NCBI GenBank assembly: GCA_023266055.1
Contig: JAHFRW010000021.1
Span: forward strand, 1-41,197
Direction of reading: 5' to 3'
Length of the DNA stretch: 41,197 nucleotides
From: Gammaproteobacteria bacterium
Lineage (GTDB): Bacteria; Pseudomonadota; Gammaproteobacteria; Ga0077554; Ga007554
The notes under the pieces are model-generated. The model searched no databases, was not told the DNA's origin, and saw only the letters and a list, made by a program, of their open reading frames with translations. This document shows, one piece after another, positions 17,533 through 27,798 of this stretch. The stretch's first letter is position 1; the number at the start of each line of letters is the position of its first letter. The translations under genes and the position numbers were made by a program.

Positions 17533-18615
17533 ATGCTCCTTGAGCTTGCCAAATATTTTACCCATTTTTACAGTGGATTTAACGTATTCCAGTATTTAAC
17601 GCTACGTGTAGTGTTATCAACATTGACAGCATTGGTCATCGCTCTGGTTATTGGGCCGATCATGATTCGCAAGTTGACGGAATATAAAGTGGGTCAGAGT
17701 GTTCGTACAGATGGACCTCAAACGCATCTTGGAAAGTCGGGGACACCGACGATGGGTGGAGTGCTGATTCTGGTCGCGATTGCCATAAGCACATTGTTAT
17801 GGGTTGATTTGAGCAACCGTTATGTATGGCTGGTATTGGCGGTTACCCTGTTGTTTGGCGTTATTGGTTGGGTGGATGATTACAAAAAACTGGTGTTGCG
17901 TAATTCAAAAGGCCTGTCGGCACGTGCCAAGTACTTCTGGCAATCGGTGATTGGTTTGGGAGCGGCGATATTCATTTATGCATTGGCTCAGACCCCAGCA
18001 GAGACCAGCTTGTTGATTCCGTTTTTCAAGAATTTTTCCATTGAATTGGGTGTCATGTTTATTCTGCTCACCTATCTGGTGATTGTGGGTTCCAGTAATG
18101 CGGTTAATTTAACAGATGGTCTTGATGGTCTTGCAATTATGCCTACGGTATTGGTGGCAGGTGCATTGGCGGTGTTTGCTTATGTTGCAGGTAATGTGAA
18201 GTTCGCCACATATCTTAGCGTTCCGTATGTGATGGGCGTGGGTGAAGTGGCAGTATTTTGTGGGGCTATGGTGGGTGCCGGGCTGGGATTCCTGTGGTTT
18301 AACACCTATCCCGCTCAGGTGTTTATGGGTGACGTCGGCGCCTTGGCGCTGGGTGCCGCCTTGGGCGTGGTCGCGGTGGTGGTGCGTCAGGAATTGATTC
18401 TGTTCATTATGGGTGGTGTTTTTGTAATGGAGGCTGTTTCTGTGATGTTGCAGGTGGCTTCCTTCAAGTTCACCGGGCAGCGAATTTTTCGCATGGCGCC
18501 GCTCCATCATCATTTTGAGCTTAAGGGTTGGCCGGAGCCGCGTGTGATTGTGAGGTTCTGGATTGTGACCGTGATTCTGGTCTTGATTGGTTTGGGTTCG
18601 TTGAAGATACGATAG
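17533..18615 (+). CDS. mraY: Phospho-MurNAc-pentapeptide transferase MraY
   Basis: MraY transfers phospho-MurNAc-pentapeptide to undecaprenyl phosphate at the inner membrane, making lipid I. The 360-residue length equals that of E. coli. There are about ten hydrophobic helices and the family's signature loops: [25 protein letters not shown] (metal-binding Asp pair), [26 protein letters not shown], and the histidine-rich [13 protein letters not shown] near the C-terminus. It sits between murF and murD, the usual place. Confidence 0.98.
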   Translation: MLLELAKYFTHFYSGFNVFQYLTLRVVLSTLTALVIALVIGPIMIRKLTEYKVGQSVRTDGPQTHLGKSGTPTMGGVLILVAIAISTLLWVDLSNRYVWLVLAVTLLFGVIGWVDDYKKLVLRNSKGLSARAKYFWQSVIGLGAAIFIYALAQTPAETSLLIPFFKNFSIELGVMFILLTYLVIVGSSNAVNLTDGLDGLAIMPTVLVAGALAVFAYVAGNVKFATYLSVPYVMGVGEVAVFCGAMVGAGLGFLWFNTYPAQVFMGDVGALALGAALGVVAVVVRQELILFIMGGVFVMEAVSVMLQVASFKFTGQRIFRMAPLHHHFELKGWPEPRVIVRFWIVTVILVLIGLGSLKIR

Positions 18616-18640
18616 TGTCGTGGGTAGGCTTTGGATAGAT

Positions 18641-19975
18641 ATGGGCAATGCAAAACCAAATACGCTGATTGTTGGTTTGGGTAAAACCGGGCTGTCATGC
18701 GCGCGTTTTTTGACAGCGCAAGGTGTGCCATTGGCGGTGACTGACAGTCGTGCTCAACCGCCCGGCCTGGGTGAATTACAGCAAAATCTGCCCGATGTTG
18801 CCGTGTTTGTGGGTGGTTTTGATCCTGCCGCGTTTGCGGCTGCTCAACAACTGATTGTCAGTCCGGGTGTGTCATTGCGGGAACCATTGATTGCCGAGGC
18901 GATGCTGCGTGGTACACCTGTTCTGGGTGATATTGAGTTGTTCGCGCGCCATGCCGGGGCGCCCGTGGTGGCTATTACCGGTTCCAATGGCAAAAGCACT
19001 GTCACTACGCTGGTGGGTGAAATGGCCAGGTGTGCAGGACGTAATGTGAGAGTGGGTGGAAACCTGGGTACGCCTGCGCTGGATTTACTGGGGAACACCG
19101 AGCCGGATCTGTATGTGTTGGAGTTGTCCAGTTTTCAGCTCGAAACTACGTCATCTTTAGATGCTGTAGCGGCCACCGTGCTTAATATTAGTGTTGATCA
19201 TATGGATCGCTATCAAAACATGGGTGAATACGCTGATGTAAAAGAGCGTATCTATCGTGGAACAGGGGTCATGGTTCTGAATGATGATGATGCTGCAGTA
19301 ACGGAGATGAAACAGCATGATCGTACCAACGTATACTTTGGCTTGAAGGCGCCGAAAGATAATGGCTTTGGTGTCATTGATGTTGCTGGGCAATCATGGC
19401 TAGCGCAGGGTACTCAACCTCTGATGGCAGTCGCTGAGGTACGTATCAAGGGCTGGCATAACATTGCGAATGCCCTGGCGGCACTTGCCCTGGGTCATGC
19501 CGTGGGATTGTCTATGGAAGCCATGCTTGAGACGTTGCGTAATTTTCCCGGATTACCGCATCGTAGCCAGTGGGTGGCGGAATTTGGCGAGGTGGCCTGG
19601 TATAACGATTCGAAGGGTACCAATGTGGGTGCGACACTCGCAGCCTTGCAGGGGATGCCTGGCAAGGTGGTTTTGATTGCAGGTGGTTTGGGCAAGGATG
19701 CAGACTTTACGCCACTGCGTCAGGCGGCGCTGGATAAAGCACGTGCAGTGGTGTTGATTGGTCGTGATGCGCCGTTGATTGAGCTGGTATTGAAGGGTGC
19801 TGTGTTAGTGGTGCATGCGACAACCATGCAGGATGCGGTCATTCGTGCACGTGATCTGGCTCAACCCGGTGATGTTGTGTTGCTGTCTCCCGCCTGTGCC
19901 AGTTTTGACATGTTCAGTGGTTATGAGGAGCGCGGTCAGATCTTTACCGATGCCGTGCTGGGGTTGGTGGCATGA
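18641..19975 (+). CDS. murD: UDP-MurNAc-L-alanine:D-glutamate ligase MurD
   Basis: MurD adds D-glutamate to UDP-MurNAc-L-Ala. From the ATG at 18641 it has 444 residues: an N-terminal nucleotide-type fold with IVGLGKTGLS, the P-loop ITGSNGKSTVT, LELSSFQLETT, LNISVDHMDRY, then GLPHRSQWVAEFGEVAWYND (shown as adjacent short blocks GLPHRSQW and WYNDSKGTN) and the C-domain SPACASFDMFSGYEERG. A GTG at 18620 would add seven residues lacking family support. The gap after mraY is 25 bases. The stop overlaps the ftsW start (ATGA). Confidence 0.96.
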   Translation: MGNAKPNTLIVGLGKTGLSCARFLTAQGVPLAVTDSRAQPPGLGELQQNLPDVAVFVGGFDPAAFAAAQQLIVSPGVSLREPLIAEAMLRGTPVLGDIELFARHAGAPVVAITGSNGKSTVTTLVGEMARCAGRNVRVGGNLGTPALDLLGNTEPDLYVLELSSFQLETTSSLDAVAATVLNISVDHMDRYQNMGEYADVKERIYRGTGVMVLNDDDAAVTEMKQHDRTNVYFGLKAPKDNGFGVIDVAGQSWLAQGTQPLMAVAEVRIKGWHNIANALAALALGHAVGLSMEAMLETLRNFPGLPHRSQWVAEFGEVAWYNDSKGTNVGATLAALQGMPGKVVLIAGGLGKDADFTPLRQAALDKARAVVLIGRDAPLIELVLKGAVLVVHATTMQDAVIRARDLAQPGDVVLLSPACASFDMFSGYEERGQIFTDAVLGLVA

Positions 19976-21273
19976 TTACGCAGACCGGGAAAGTATGGGC
20001 AAGAATATGGGATCAATGGAATAAGAAAGCCGGTCACTCCAGTGTAGTGGTCATGCCGCATGCACGCATTAATGGGGGTGCTGGTGGGCGTTCAGCAACC
20101 TCTGTCAGGCGCATGACATTGCCGTTGGGTGATCCCTGGTTATTTGGCGCCGCCCTTACCTTGTTATTGCTGGGGTTGGTGATGGTAGGTTCCGCGTCTA
20201 CAAGTATTGCAGAGCGTCATGGTTACCCTTTTTATTATTTGATGCGCCAGACGATATTTATTTCGATTGGGGTGGCGGCCGCGCTGATGGTGGCACGAAC
20301 CCGATTGGTGTACTGGGAAAAGGCAGGAACGGTACTGTTGCTGGTCGGTATGCTATTGCTGGCACTGGTGCTGTTGCCGGGTATCGGTGGCGGTGAAATC
20401 AATGGCAGTCAGCGCTGGATATCGTTGGGATTATTCAAGTTGCAGGCGTCTGAACCCGTCAAGCTGTTTATGGTGATTTACATGGCGGGCTATCTGGTGC
20501 GACATGGCGCGGAAGTGCGTGCTTCTCTGTTGGGTTTTGTTAAGCCCATGCTGGTGCTGGCGTTGGTTGCAGTATTGCTTTTACGTGAACCGGATTTCGG
20601 CGCAACTGTCGTCGTGTCGGCCAGCGTGCTGGGGATGCTGTTTTTGGGTGGCGCACGTCTATGGCCATTTGTGGCATTGCTATCGGTGGTGGTGGCCGCT
20701 GGCGCAGCATTGATTTGGTCTTCACCTTATCGGCTCGAACGCATGACAGGTTTCATGAATCCCTGGGCAGATCCATTTGATACAGGCTTTCAATTGACGC
20801 AGGCATTAATTGCATTTGGGCGTGGTGAATGGTTGGGTGTCGGTTTGGGAGCCAGCGTTCAGAAATTGTTTTATTTGCCGGAAGCACACACCGATTTTTT
20901 GTTTGCAGTGTTGGCCGAAGAGCTGGGTTTACTGGGTTCGTTGATAGTGATGGCCTTGTTTGGCCTGGTTGTGGTGCGCGCCTACATTATTGGCCGTGTG
21001 GCTGAGAAAGGCGGCAATCTTTTTGCGGCGTACATGGCGTACGGTTTAGGTTTGTGGATTGGACTTCAGGCGTTGATTAACATCGGCGTTAATATGGGAG
21101 TGTTGCCGACAAAAGGATTGACGCTGCCACTGATGAGTTATGGAGGTAGCAGTATTGTGGTGATGTGCATAGCGATCGCGTTGCTGTTGCGTATTGCTCA
21201 TGAAACCCATTTTTCCAGTGCGGATGTTCGGTTGTCGAGCGCAGGTTTTCACGTGACGCCTGCGAAATTATGA
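19972..21273 (+). CDS. ftsW: Septal peptidoglycan glycosyltransferase FtsW
   Basis: FtsW is the SEDS-family polymerase that makes septal glycan strands with FtsI. The 433-residue protein has a basic cytoplasmic N-terminal tail of about 50 residues and then roughly ten membrane helices. Family marks are GGEINGSQRWI, FKLQASEPVKL, LREPDFGATV, the large periplasmic loop with LPEAHTDFLFAVLAEELG, whose Asp corresponds to the catalytic residue of SEDS proteins, and the final GLTLPLMSYGGSS. Its start overlaps the murD stop by four bases. murG follows after 10 bases. Confidence 0.97.
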   Translation: MITQTGKVWARIWDQWNKKAGHSSVVVMPHARINGGAGGRSATSVRRMTLPLGDPWLFGAALTLLLLGLVMVGSASTSIAERHGYPFYYLMRQTIFISIGVAAALMVARTRLVYWEKAGTVLLLVGMLLLALVLLPGIGGGEINGSQRWISLGLFKLQASEPVKLFMVIYMAGYLVRHGAEVRASLLGFVKPMLVLALVAVLLLREPDFGATVVVSASVLGMLFLGGARLWPFVALLSVVVAAGAALIWSSPYRLERMTGFMNPWADPFDTGFQLTQALIAFGRGEWLGVGLGASVQKLFYLPEAHTDFLFAVLAEELGLLGSLIVMALFGLVVVRAYIIGRVAEKGGNLFAAYMAYGLGLWIGLQALINIGVNMGVLPTKGLTLPLMSYGGSSIVVMCIAIALLLRIAHETHFSSADVRLSSAGFHVTPAKL

Positions 21274-21283
21274 GGGTGCGGTT

Positions 21284-22402
21284 ATGACAAAGCCGCATGC
21301 CAGTACTCACAGTGTACAACGGGTATTGATTATGGCCGGGGGTACGGGCGGGCATGTGTTTCCTGCTTTGGCGGTGGCTGAAGAATTACGTGCACAAGGT
21401 GTTGAGGTGATCTGGATGGGTACGCGCAAGGGTTTTGAGGCAGCCGTGGTTTCCCGTGCTGGTTTCGAGATGGAGTGGGTGTCCATTAGTGGGTTGCGTG
21501 GTAAAGGTTTGTTGAGCTGGATTCTGGCGCCTTTTAAATTGGTGGTGGCAATGATGCAGTCGTTGATCATTATTATGCGTCGTCGCCCCATGATGGTATT
21601 GGGCGTGGGTGGTTTTGTTACGGGTCCGGGCGGCTTTGTGACCTGGTTGTTACATAAACCTTTGGTGATTCATGAGCAGAATGCATTGGCAGGCATGACC
21701 AATCGCTGGTTGTCGCGTTGTGCTACCAAGGTATTGGAGGCATTTCCTGAAACCTTTGCCGCACGATCCAATGTTGTTACGACAGGGAATCCGGTGCGCG
21801 CAGAGATTACCGCTTTGTCGGTGCCCGAGCAGCGCATGGTCGGGCGCAGTGGAAAATTACATATATTGATTGTGGGTGGTAGTTTGGGTGCGCAGGTCTT
21901 TAACGAGGTTGTGCCTGAATCCATTAAACGCATGGCACCCGACGCCCGACCTGAAATATGGCATCAAACGGGCCGACGTCATATTGATGCGGCGCACGCA
22001 TCGTATCAGCAGGCCGGTATAGCGGCGCGAGTTGAGCCTTTTATTGAGGACATGGCGGCTGCATATGCCTGGGCGGATCTGGTGTTATGCCGTGCAGGGG
22101 CATTGACTGTATCAGAACTGGCAGCGGCAGGAGTGGCATCCATTCTGGTGCCTTATCCCTATGCGGTTGATGATCATCAAACACAGAATGCCGCCTATCT
22201 GGTGAAGCTGGGCGCGGCATTGCTGATACCGCAGACACAACTGAATACGGAAGCATTGAGTACGGCGTTAAGCCAGTTTTGTAACGCACCGGAGCAAGGG
22301 CGGGAAACCCTGCTCAGGATGGCCATGGCAGCACGACAATTCGCAAAGCCACACGCAACGCGTGAAGTAGCTCAGTGGTGTCTGGAGGTAGCGCGTGGTT
22401 GA
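21284..22402 (+). CDS. murG: UDP-GlcNAc:lipid I transferase MurG
   Basis: MurG adds GlcNAc to lipid I on the inner face of the cytoplasmic membrane, completing lipid II. The 372-residue GT-B protein shows the first glycine-rich loop MAGGTGGHVFPALAVA, then GVGGFVTGPGG, VIHEQNALAGMTN, a second glycine-rich loop VGGSLGAQ, and the UDP-GlcNAc site CRAGALTVSELAAAG with PYPYAVDDHQTQNA. The N-terminus is about 10 residues longer than E. coli MurG. It lies between ftsW and murC in normal order. Confidence 0.97.
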   Translation: MTKPHASTHSVQRVLIMAGGTGGHVFPALAVAEELRAQGVEVIWMGTRKGFEAAVVSRAGFEMEWVSISGLRGKGLLSWILAPFKLVVAMMQSLIIIMRRRPMMVLGVGGFVTGPGGFVTWLLHKPLVIHEQNALAGMTNRWLSRCATKVLEAFPETFAARSNVVTTGNPVRAEITALSVPEQRMVGRSGKLHILIVGGSLGAQVFNEVVPESIKRMAPDARPEIWHQTGRRHIDAAHASYQQAGIAARVEPFIEDMAAAYAWADLVLCRAGALTVSELAAAGVASILVPYPYAVDDHQTQNAAYLVKLGAALLIPQTQLNTEALSTALSQFCNAPEQGRETLLRMAMAARQFAKPHATREVAQWCLEVARG

Positions 22403-22423
22403 GCGTCAACAGAGCATTGATAT

Positions 22424-23821
22424 ATGAGACGCATTAAGCGAATTCATTTTATTGGTATTGGTGGCGCGGGGATGAGCGGTATCGCCGAGGTGTTGCTTAA
22501 CCTGAATTATCAGGTATCAGGCTCGGATATGAACGAAAGTGCTGCGACACGCCGTCTGGCCGGACTGGGAATCAAGGTCCGTCTTGGCCATGATGCTGCA
22601 GTTGTACGTGATTGTGACGTGGTGGTGACATCTACAGCGGTACGCGAGGATAACCCTGAAGTACTGGAAGCACATCGCTTGCGCATCCCTGTGGTACCGC
22701 GTGCGGAAATGCTGGCGGAGTTGATGCGTTTTCGTCAGGGTATTGCTGTAGCCGGTACACATGGTAAAACCACAACGACCAGTCTGGTGGCCAGCTTGTT
22801 GGGTGAAGGCGGCTTTGATCCGACTTTTGTCATTGGTGGGCGACTTAATAGCATGGGTGGTAATGCGCGTCTTGGAACCGGGCAATATCTGGTTGCAGAG
22901 GCAGACGAAAGCGATGCTTCGTTTCTTTATTTACAGCCGATGATTGCGATTGTAACCAATATTGATGCGGATCACATGGAAACGTACGGTGGAGATTTTG
23001 GCCGGTTACGCCAGACCTTCGTCGAATTTCTGCATCACTTGCCGTTTTACGGACTTGCGGTGTTATGTGTGGATGATCCAGTGGTGCGGCAGATTCTGCC
23101 TCAGATCACGCGTCCATTTGTGACGTATGGCATTGGTCGCGATAGTGGCGCGGATATTATTGCCAGCGATATACAGCAAACGCAGGCACGCACCTGTTTT
23201 ACGGTGTCACGTCCCGACAATGACCATTGGCTGAAGGTGACATCAACCTTGGCAGGGCGGCATAACGTACTGAATGCGCTGGCTGCGATCAGCGTGGCAC
23301 ATGAGGTCGGTGTGCCTGATGATGCAATATTACGCGGGTTGGCGAATTTTCAGGGCGTTGATCGACGCTTTCAGAGTTACGGTGAGTTCGCCACGCCGAT
23401 GGGTTCAGTGTTGATGATTGATGATTATGGCCATCATCCTCGCGAAGTGGCGGCAACGTTACAGGCGATTCGTGCAGGCTGGCCGGAGCGTCGCCTGGTG
23501 TTGGCTTTTCAACCGCATCGCTATACACGAACCCGGGATTTGTTTGAGGATTTTACCAAGGTATTGTCAGAAGTCGATGTTCTGATACTGATAGAAGTTT
23601 ACGCCGCAGGCGAAGCGCCGATTGCGGGTGCCGATGGTCGTACATTGTGTCGTGCAATTCGTGCGCGAGGTCATGCCGACCCAATATTTGTTGAGCATGC
23701 AGTGGATCTGGCGCAGACACTCACTGGCGTGCTGCATGACGGAGATATTTTGTTAACCTTGGGTGCAGGCGACATCGGTGCCATAGCAGGCAAATTGCCG
23801 CAGCAATTGCAAGAAGCGTGA
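22424..23821 (+). CDS. murC: UDP-MurNAc:L-alanine ligase MurC
   Basis: MurC attaches the first amino acid, L-Ala, to UDP-MurNAc. The 465-residue protein has the N-terminal [17 protein letters not shown], the P-loop [39 protein letters not shown] and the C-domain [16 protein letters not shown] and [12 protein letters not shown]. It starts 21 bases after murG and ends 4 bases before the murB start. The order murG-murC-murB-ddl is that of typical proteobacterial dcw clusters. Confidence 0.97.
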   Translation: MRRIKRIHFIGIGGAGMSGIAEVLLNLNYQVSGSDMNESAATRRLAGLGIKVRLGHDAAVVRDCDVVVTSTAVREDNPEVLEAHRLRIPVVPRAEMLAELMRFRQGIAVAGTHGKTTTTSLVASLLGEGGFDPTFVIGGRLNSMGGNARLGTGQYLVAEADESDASFLYLQPMIAIVTNIDADHMETYGGDFGRLRQTFVEFLHHLPFYGLAVLCVDDPVVRQILPQITRPFVTYGIGRDSGADIIASDIQQTQARTCFTVSRPDNDHWLKVTSTLAGRHNVLNALAAISVAHEVGVPDDAILRGLANFQGVDRRFQSYGEFATPMGSVLMIDDYGHHPREVAATLQAIRAGWPERRLVLAFQPHRYTRTRDLFEDFTKVLSEVDVLILIEVYAAGEAPIAGADGRTLCRAIRARGHADPIFVEHAVDLAQTLTGVLHDGDILLTLGAGDIGAIAGKLPQQLQEA

Positions 23822-23825
23822 TGTG

Positions 23826-24737
23826 ATGATACAGGAGCCACCGGTGTTGCGCGGTACCCTGCTTTACAACGAGCCTATGGCGCGTCATACCACCTGGCGT
23901 GTAGGCGGCCCTGCCCGGCAATTCTATCAGCCGATGGGTGTGGATGACCTGGCATTATTTTTACAACAATTGCCTGCTCAGGAACCGTTGTTCTGGGTGG
24001 GTCTGGGCAGTAACCTGTTGGTGCGTGATGGGGGTATTCACGGCACGGTCATCATGACCTCGGGTGCGCTGAATGGTCTGTCCTTGGAGATGGATGCCGT
24101 CACTATACGTGCGGAGGCCGGCGTCCCCTGTGCGAAAGTGGCACGCTTTAGTGCGCGCCAGGGTTTAACAGGCATTGAGTTTTTTGCCGGAATTCCAGGA
24201 ACAGTGGGAGGGGCGTTGGCGATGAACGCGGGTGCTTTTGGTGGTGAAACATGGCCGGTAGTGAAAGCAGTAGAAACTATCGATCGCAAAGGAATACGTT
24301 ATTTACATTCACCCGCTGATTATCAAATCGGCTACCGACATGTCGTGGGTCCGACGGGTGAGTGGTTCATTGCCGCGCACTTTGCCCTGCATACAGGTGA
24401 TAGTGAAGCCAGTATGGTACAGATTAAGGCATTACTGGAAAAGCGTAATCGTACACAACCAACCCATCAACCCAGTTGTGGCTCCGTGTTCCGTAACCCT
24501 GCTGGTGATCATGCCGCGCGTTTGATTGAGGCCAGCGGCCTGAAAGGCGTTTGCGTAGGCGGTGCCTGTGTATCTGACAAGCACGCCAATTTCATTGTGA
24601 ACAGTGGCTCGGCAAGCGCTGCTAATATTGAGGCATTGATAGTGCGGGTGGCGGAGACAGTGGAACGTGATCATGGCGTTAAACTGGTGCGTGAAGCGCA
24701 TATTATTGGGGAACTTCAAGGTAACGGGTTAATCTGA
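23826..24737 (+). CDS. murB: UDP-N-acetylenolpyruvoylglucosamine reductase MurB (short, type II-like)
   Basis: MurB is the flavoenzyme that reduces UDP-GlcNAc-enolpyruvate with NADPH to UDP-MurNAc. FAD-binding blocks are GLGSNLLVRDGG and GIPGTVGGALAMNAGAFGGE; the catalytic Ser is in PSCGSVFRNP and the late block is VSDKHANFIVN. At 303 residues, with the compact C-terminal pattern, it resembles the shorter Bacillus/Staphylococcus-like type rather than the 342-residue E. coli type. The ATG at 23826 is preferred over a GTG at 23823. ddl follows after 3 bases. Confidence 0.96.
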   Translation: MIQEPPVLRGTLLYNEPMARHTTWRVGGPARQFYQPMGVDDLALFLQQLPAQEPLFWVGLGSNLLVRDGGIHGTVIMTSGALNGLSLEMDAVTIRAEAGVPCAKVARFSARQGLTGIEFFAGIPGTVGGALAMNAGAFGGETWPVVKAVETIDRKGIRYLHSPADYQIGYRHVVGPTGEWFIAAHFALHTGDSEASMVQIKALLEKRNRTQPTHQPSCGSVFRNPAGDHAARLIEASGLKGVCVGGACVSDKHANFIVNSGSASAANIEALIVRVAETVERDHGVKLVREAHIIGELQGNGLI

Positions 24738-24740
24738 CAT

Positions 24741-25679
24741 ATGGATAGTAATAATTCAAAGAGTACAAGGAATGCCAAAGATTTCGGTAAGGTTGCGGTG
24801 CTCTTTGGTGGATGGTCGGGTGAGCGTGAAGTATCGCTAAAAAGTGGCAATGCAGTAGTGCAGGGATTGCTGCGGTGCGGTGTCGATGTGCATGGTATAG
24901 ATGCAGATAAACATGTATTGGAAAAATTGGCTGCGGGTGGATTTGACCGTGTGTTCATTGCTCTGCATGGTCGTGGTGGTGAGGATGGTGTCATGCAGGG
25001 TGCATTGGAAGTGTTGGGCTTACCTTATACCGGTAGCAAAGTGCTGGGGTCTGCATTGGGCATGGACAAGTTGCGGGCCAAGCGTTTATGGCTGGATGCG
25101 GGCTTACTCACGCCGGAGTTCCGGGTCATGGATGAGCATACAGATCTACCGGGATTGGTTCGTGATCTCGGTTTGCCATTAATTATTAAGCCCGCACATG
25201 AAGGGTCAAGTCTGGGTGTTGCGAAAGTGACACAAATGGACGAGCTTGTGACTGCATGGCAGGCGGCAAGCACCTTGGACAAGGTAGTTTTGGCAGAAGC
25301 CTGTATCAATGGTGGAGAGTATACGGCCACTATTCTTGGTGGCGAAGTATTGCCCTTGATACGTATTGAAACAACCCATTCTTTTTATGACTATCATGCC
25401 AAATATGTCGCTAATGACACCCGTTATTTGTGTCCATGTGGTTTGGATAGCTTGAGTGAACAGGCAATGCAGGTTATGGCGATGCAGGCGTTTCAGGTGC
25501 TGGATTGCAGTGGATGGGGGCGCGTTGATTTCATGCGTGATGCACAAGGGCAGCCGTGGTTAATTGAAGTGAATACCGTTCCGGGCATGACGGATCACAG
25601 CCTGGCGCCCATGGCGGCACGTCAGGTGAACATTGAGTTTGATGAATTGGTATGGAAAATTCTGGAGACAACTTTGTAG
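24741..25679 (+). CDS. ddl: D-alanine--D-alanine ligase
   Basis: Ddl joins two D-alanines for MurF. The 312-residue ATP-grasp protein shows VLFGGWSGEREVSL near the N-terminus (after a polar tail of about 18 residues), ALHGRGGEDGVMQG, PLIIKPAHEGSSLGV, the omega loop FYDYHAKYVANDTRY, whose Tyr fits D-Ala rather than D-lactate specificity, and the metal-binding WLIEVNTVPGMTDHS. Its place before ftsQ corresponds to ddlB. ftsQ starts 4 bases downstream. Confidence 0.96.
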   Translation: MDSNNSKSTRNAKDFGKVAVLFGGWSGEREVSLKSGNAVVQGLLRCGVDVHGIDADKHVLEKLAAGGFDRVFIALHGRGGEDGVMQGALEVLGLPYTGSKVLGSALGMDKLRAKRLWLDAGLLTPEFRVMDEHTDLPGLVRDLGLPLIIKPAHEGSSLGVAKVTQMDELVTAWQAASTLDKVVLAEACINGGEYTATILGGEVLPLIRIETTHSFYDYHAKYVANDTRYLCPCGLDSLSEQAMQVMAMQAFQVLDCSGWGRVDFMRDAQGQPWLIEVNTVPGMTDHSLAPMAARQVNIEFDELVWKILETTL

Positions 25680-25683
25680 CGCC

Positions 25684-26457
25684 ATGTTCAGCTCTGCTTT
25701 TAGAAAGGTACAGAAAGCCAATCATCGTATAGCGCCGCCTGTAGAGACGGGTCTGGTGCAGCGTTTCAGGTTGCGTCTGGTGAGTATGATTGTCATTGGT
25801 GTCACGGTATGCGCCTTGCTGGTATGGGGTTGGTTGAAGCTTGAAGATCCGCAAACCTTGCCCATTGCTACGGTAGAGATTCAGGGAGAGTTTCATTATC
25901 TGGCCAAATCGCAAATACAACAGGCAATGACAGGGCGGTTGGATGGTGGTTTTTTTAATATTGATGTTGATGCAATAAGGAAAGTTTTACTGAGCATTCC
26001 CTGGGTAAACAGCGCAACGGTGCGTCGGGTATGGCCAGATACCGTGCAGATCATGGTGGTAGAGCAGTTGCCTGTTGCGCGATGGGGATCTGGAGGCTTG
26101 GTTAATGGTCAGGGGCAATTGTTTTTCCCTTTGCCGGAAACGTATCCGCCGGGCTTGCCCGAGATGCAGGGTCCTGTTGATAGCCAGAGAGCGGTGGTTG
26201 CGCGGTATCGGGAAATGGAGAGAGCGCTTGATCCGCTTGCATTACGTATTGATCGTATTGTGTTGGACGAGCGGCGCTCATGGAAGATAGAGCTGGATGG
26301 CGGCGTTACCATGCTGCTGGGGCGGGTTAACGATAACGTGCGACTGTCGCGCTTTGCGCGGCTGTATCCAGTCACGCTGGCGGCGCGTGCGGCAGAGATG
26401 GAACAGGTAGATTTGCGTTATACCAATGGTTTTTCGGTGCGATGGAAAACGTTATAA
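25684..26457 (+). CDS. ftsQ: Cell division protein FtsQ
   Basis: This 257-residue bitopic divisome protein has a basic cytoplasmic tail, one membrane helix (about residues 33-53), then a POTRA domain beginning IATVEIQGEFHYLAKSQI and a beta domain with SIPWVNSATVRRVWPDTVQI (FtsQ-type) and VARWG. FtsQ recruits FtsB/FtsL and links early and late divisome proteins. The start ATG at 25684 lies just after the ddl stop and gives the usual length; longer in-frame extension back into ddl is unlikely. The remaining 49 bases before ftsA hold no gene. Confidence 0.95.
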   Translation: MFSSAFRKVQKANHRIAPPVETGLVQRFRLRLVSMIVIGVTVCALLVWGWLKLEDPQTLPIATVEIQGEFHYLAKSQIQQAMTGRLDGGFFNIDVDAIRKVLLSIPWVNSATVRRVWPDTVQIMVVEQLPVARWGSGGLVNGQGQLFFPLPETYPPGLPEMQGPVDSQRAVVARYREMERALDPLALRIDRIVLDERRSWKIELDGGVTMLLGRVNDNVRLSRFARLYPVTLAARAAEMEQVDLRYTNGFSVRWKTL

Positions 26458-26506
26458 CCAGAGTTATAAAAATTATTTTCGTGTTTATTGGGATAAAGAG
26501 ATTTAG

Positions 26507-27745
26507 ATGTCAAAAAGATCAGAAAAAGATTTGGTCGTAGGATTGGATATAGGCACGTCCAAGGTAGTGGCGATTGTCTGTGAAATCAATGTGGACGGAC
26601 AGGTTGAGATTATTGGAATTGGATCACATCCTTCGCGTGGTCTAAAAAAAGGTGTAGTGGTAAATATTGAGTCTACCGTACAGTCGATTCAGCGTGCTAT
26701 AGAAGAAGCAGAATTAATGGCAGGATGCCAAATTCATTCGGTATACGCAGGTATTGCAGGAAGTCATATTCGTAGTTTGAATTCGCACGGCATTGTCGCG
26801 ATTCGTGACAGTGAAGTTACAGCCGCAGATGTAGACCGGGTGATTGATGCAGCCCGTGCTGTAGCGATTCCGGCAGATCAGAAGATTCTGCACATCCTGC
26901 CACAAGAATTTATTATTGATCATCAGGAAGGAATTCGTGAGCCAATAGGCATGTCGGGCGTGCGATTGGAGGCAAAAGTACACATTGTGACAGGCGCGGT
27001 AAGTGCAGCACAAAATATTGTCAAATGCGTGCGTCGCTGTGGTCTGGAGGTGGATGACGTTATCCTTGAGCAACTCGCCTCCAGTTACGCGGTATTGACG
27101 GAGGATGAAAAGGAGCTGGGTGTTTGTCTGGTGGATATAGGTGGTGGTACGACGGATATTGCAATATTTATTGATGGCGCAATTCGTCATACGGCGGTGA
27201 TCCCGATTGCAGGTGATCAGGTCACTAACGATATTGCGGTGGCATTGCGTACACCTACCCAGTTTGCGGAGGAAATTAAGATTAAATACGGATGTGCGCT
27301 ACGCCAGTTGGCAAGCGTTAATGAAAGTATTGAGGTTCCCAGTGTCGGTGATCGACAGCCGCGTCGATTGGCGCGCCAGACATTGGCGGAGGTCATCGAG
27401 CCACGTTACGATGAGTTGTTGAGTCTGGTCAAGGCTGAACTGCAACGCAGTGGTTACGAAGACTTGATTGCTGCGGGTGTGGTGTTGACAGGAGGGACTT
27501 CAAAGATGGAGGGTGTGATTGAGCTTGCAGAAGAGATTTTTCACTTGCCGGTACGGCTGGGCGTACCGCAAAACGTTATGGGGTTGGCGGATGTGGTGCG
27601 AAACCCCATACATGCGACAGGCGTAGGACTGCTATTGTTCGCCTGCCAGAACCGTGCGACGAGCAAGGGCGCAGATGCAAAAATGCGGGAGGGTGTCAAA
27701 GGTGTATGGGGGCGGATGAAAGGCTGGTTTCAGGGTAGTTTCTAG
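26507..27745 (+). CDS. ftsA: Cell division protein FtsA
   Basis: FtsA is the actin-like protein that tethers the FtsZ ring to the membrane. The 412-residue protein has phosphate-1 motif VGLDIGTSKVVAIVCE, the FtsA-specific 1C domain with YAGIAGSHIRSLNSHG, phosphate-2 CLVDIGGGTTDIAIF and the adenosine motif GVVLTGGTSKMEGV. It ends in a short basic/aromatic amphipathic helix (VWGRMKGWFQGSF), the membrane-targeting sequence. ftsZ follows after 53 bases. Confidence 0.98.
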   Translation: MSKRSEKDLVVGLDIGTSKVVAIVCEINVDGQVEIIGIGSHPSRGLKKGVVVNIESTVQSIQRAIEEAELMAGCQIHSVYAGIAGSHIRSLNSHGIVAIRDSEVTAADVDRVIDAARAVAIPADQKILHILPQEFIIDHQEGIREPIGMSGVRLEAKVHIVTGAVSAAQNIVKCVRRCGLEVDDVILEQLASSYAVLTEDEKELGVCLVDIGGGTTDIAIFIDGAIRHTAVIPIAGDQVTNDIAVALRTPTQFAEEIKIKYGCALRQLASVNESIEVPSVGDRQPRRLARQTLAEVIEPRYDELLSLVKAELQRSGYEDLIAAGVVLTGGTSKMEGVIELAEEIFHLPVRLGVPQNVMGLADVVRNPIHATGVGLLLFACQNRATSKGADAKMREGVKGVWGRMKGWFQGSF

Positions 27746-27798
27746 TGGATTTTGGATGTTAAACAGGTGTTTTCAGGGTAGATTAAGGAGATAAAATC

